Shown: positions 42,705 to 44,146 of the stretch, piece by piece | How the letters are laid out: each line of letters opens with the position of its first letter | Position numbering within the stretch: position 1 is the first letter of the stretch | Origin: Ensifer sp. LCM 4579 | GTDB taxonomy: Bacteria; Pseudomonadota; Alphaproteobacteria; Rhizobiales; Rhizobiaceae | Direction: 5' to 3' | Assembly (NCBI RefSeq): GCF_001854885.1 | Contig: NZ_MDDV01000021.1 | Coordinates: 1 to 44,146 of the forward strand | Length of the DNA stretch: 44,146 bases | The notes under the pieces: generated by a model | Told to the model about the DNA's origin: nothing | The model's database searches: none | What the model saw: the letters and a program-made list of their open reading frames with translations, nothing else | Program-made: the position numbers and the translations under genes

Positions 42705-42718
42705 TTACGTGTACGTAA
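42705..42718. promoter_or_regulatory. Palindrome TTACGT-GT-ACGTAA upstream of etfB
   Basis: A 6-bp perfect inverted repeat with a two-base centre in the AT-rich part of the 289-base gap before etfB. It could be an operator. The rest of this gap holds no gene I can support. Confidence 0.35.
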
Positions 42719-42869
42719 ACGTTAATAGCAGTTGCGGGCTTTTATCGATTTAGCGTCGCGGTCAGCGATTGTAATTGGAGAAAAAACGCGTATCGATGTC
42801 GCCAACCGACAATCAGACCGCTCTGTTAAGGCGCATTTTCCTGCGAAAGTTCCTGGAGGGAAAGTATCC

Positions 42870-43619
42870 ATGAAAATCCTAGTTACGGTGAAACGGGTCG
42901 TCGACTTCAACGTCAAGATCCGGGTGAAGGCGGACGGCACGGGCGTCGAGCTCGCCAACGTCAAGATGTCGATGAACCCGTTCGACGAGATCTCGGTCGA
43001 GGAGGCGCTGCGTTTGAAGGAAGCCGGCAAGGCTTCGGAAGTCGTCGTCGTCTCGATCGGCCCGGCCAAGGCCGAGGAAACGCTTCGCACCGCCCTCGCC
43101 ATGGGCGCCGACCGGGCGATCCTTGTCGAGACCGAGGACCAGGTCGAGCCGCTCACCGTCGCCAAGATCGTCAAGGGCGTCGCCGAGGCCGAACAGCCGG
43201 GACTCGTCATCGTCGGCAAGCAGGCGATCGACGACGATAGCAACCAGACCGGCCAGATGCTCTCGGCACTCCTCGGTTGGCCGCAGGGCACCTTCGCCTC
43301 CAAGGTCGAGATCGGCGACGGCAAGGTCAACGTCACCCGCGAGGTCGATGGCGGCCTGCAGACGGTCGAACTGAAGCTACCGGCGGTGGTGACCACCGAC
43401 CTCAGGCTCAACGAACCGCGCTACGCCTCGCTGCCGAACATCATGAAGGCGAAGAAGAAGCCGCTCGACAAGAAGACGCCGGCCGATTTCGGCGTCGACA
43501 CGACACCGCGGCTGAAAGTGTTGAAGACGGAAGAGCCGTCGGGCCGCAAGGCCGGCATCAAGGTGAAGTCGGTTGCCGAACTCGTCGAGAAGCTCAAGAG
43601 CGAAGCCGGCGTGCTCTAG
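42870..43619 (+). CDS. etfB: Electron transfer flavoprotein beta subunit
   Basis: A 249-residue EtfB. With EtfA it carries electrons from acyl-CoA and other dehydrogenases to ETF-ubiquinone oxidoreductase. Seen: [12 protein letters not shown] at the start, [14 protein letters not shown] (about 38-51), [14 protein letters not shown] with AMP-site residues (about 117-130) and the signature [28 protein letters not shown] (about 170-197). The ATG follows GGAGGG. Open codons upstream are not ETF-like. It is the general ETF and not FixA, judged by this signature block. Confidence 0.95.
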   Translation: MKILVTVKRVVDFNVKIRVKADGTGVELANVKMSMNPFDEISVEEALRLKEAGKASEVVVVSIGPAKAEETLRTALAMGADRAILVETEDQVEPLTVAKIVKGVAEAEQPGLVIVGKQAIDDDSNQTGQMLSALLGWPQGTFASKVEIGDGKVNVTREVDGGLQTVELKLPAVVTTDLRLNEPRYASLPNIMKAKKKPLDKKTPADFGVDTTPRLKVLKTEEPSGRKAGIKVKSVAELVEKLKSEAGVL

Positions 43620-43621
43620 GT

Positions 43622-43659
43622 CATGCGTCCGCGGGAACCGGTTTCCGGACAAACGCATG
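43622..43659. repeat. Palindromic unit in the etfB-etfA spacer
   Basis: CATGCGTCCGCGGGAACCGGTTTCCGGACAAACGCATG is an imperfect palindrome (CATGCGT...ACGCATG outside, GTCCG...CGGAC inside). It starts two bases after the etfB stop and is of the rhizobial mosaic-element style but different from the main family in this window. Confidence 0.6.
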
Positions 43660-43683
43660 CACCGCTTCACAATCCTCGAGCTC

Positions 43684-43700
43684 CGATCCGGAACGGATCG
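43684..43700. repeat. Short perfect hairpin in the etfB-etfA spacer
   Basis: CGATCCG, GAA loop, CGGATCG. It is flanked by GAGCTC on both sides (43678-43683 and 43703-43708) and followed by CAAACCGAAAGGGAG, the etfA ribosome binding site. Confidence 0.6.
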
Positions 43701-43731
43701 TTGAGCTCAAACCGAAAGGGAGATTTACCTC

Positions 43732-44146
43732 ATGGCCATTCTGCTTCTGGCTGACCACGACACCACCCACCTTTCCGACCAGACGGCGAAGGCGCTGACG
43801 GCGGCCCAGAAAATCGGCGGCGACGTGCATGTGCTGGTCGCCGGTTCGAACGCCAGGGCGATCGCCGCGGAGGCCGCCAGGCTCTCCGGCGTCTCCAAGG
43901 TGCTCGTCGCCGAGGACGCTTCGCTCGCCCATAATCTCGCCGAACCGCTGGCGGCAACGATCGTCTCGCTCGCCGGCAACTATGACACGCTCATTGCCGC
44001 CGCCACCTCGGTCGGCAAGAACGTCATGCCGCGGGTCGCCGCCCTGCTCGACATTGCGCAGGTGTCCGAGATCATCGAAGTCGTCTCCGCCGACACTTAT
44101 CGGCGGCCGATCTATGCCGGCAACGCCATCCAGACGGTGCAGACGA
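43732..44146 (+). CDS. etfA: Electron transfer flavoprotein alpha subunit, 5' part
   Basis: The first 138 codons of EtfA, cut by the window end. The start MAILLLADHDTTHLSDQTAKALTAA and the block VGKNVMPRVAALLDIAQVSEI are conserved EtfA domain I. The FAD-binding C-terminal domain lies outside. GGGAG precedes the ATG at about seven bases. It forms an operon with etfB, separated by a 112-base spacer filled with palindromes. Confidence 0.94.
   Translation, partial: MAILLLADHDTTHLSDQTAKALTAAQKIGGDVHVLVAGSNARAIAAEAARLSGVSKVLVAEDASLAHNLAEPLAATIVSLAGNYDTLIAAATSVGKNVMPRVAALLDIAQVSEIIEVVSADTYRRPIYAGNAIQTVQT

Overview
The window reads as a chromosomal segment of an alphaproteobacterium of the Rhizobiales, most likely Sinorhizobium/Ensifer. 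The reasons are the high-GC coding style, the gene set and order (lysC-ptsP-prfA-prmC-DUF4167-clpB, ubiG, argJ-GNAT-mutT, divergent ppiC/secA, etfBA), an alphaproteobacterial DUF4167 protein, and many copies of a palindromic intergenic mosaic repeat of the rhizobial type. The genus is an inference from remembered gene order and protein style; no search was run.

Left part (1-12.2 kb): an M23 peptidase on the plus strand, then a long minus-strand series. In transcription order it is aspartate kinase lysC, nitrogen-PTS enzyme I ptsP, release factor prfA, its glutamine methyltransferase prmC, a DUF4167 protein and the disaggregase clpB, which has its own RpoH-like promoter. Middle part (12.2-25.1 kb): a frameshifted RibD/DHFR-like gene, ubiG, a minus-strand run (comF, grxC, a nitrilase-family amidohydrolase, DUF1178), a methyltransferase divergent from comF, a small Flp pilin gene, a small membrane protein, mutT/GNAT/argJ, and a periplasmic PpiC-type isomerase divergent from secA. 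At 25.2-29.6 kb come a flippase plus GNAT pair and an AMP-forming acyl-CoA synthetase.

The interval 29.6-35.86 kb is an accessory island abutting the 3' end of a tRNA-Leu(CAA) gene. Its base composition is visibly more AT-rich than the flanks, especially toward the right. It carries two cassettes. The first is a tight four-gene module: DUF262 ParB-like protein, MAE_28990-type HEPN nuclease with an intact Rx4H motif, C5-cytosine methyltransferase with all main motifs, and Vsr mismatch endonuclease. It has the form of a modification-based defence system with no conventional restriction enzyme. The second is a translationally close pair, a DEDDh 3'-5' exonuclease and a Pol-beta-type nucleotidyltransferase, which I do not recognise as a named system. 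A decayed IS1380-family transposase lies between them. No integrase is visible.

Right part (35.9-44.1 kb): dsbB, an HNH endonuclease, an AlkA-type DNA glycosylase, a glutamyl-Q tRNA(Asp) synthetase lacking the zinc cysteines, a YihY-family membrane protein, a plus-strand run (SDR, HIG1-like protein, PduO-type cobalamin adenosyltransferase, rhomboid protease) and etfB with the start of etfA, which is cut by the window end.
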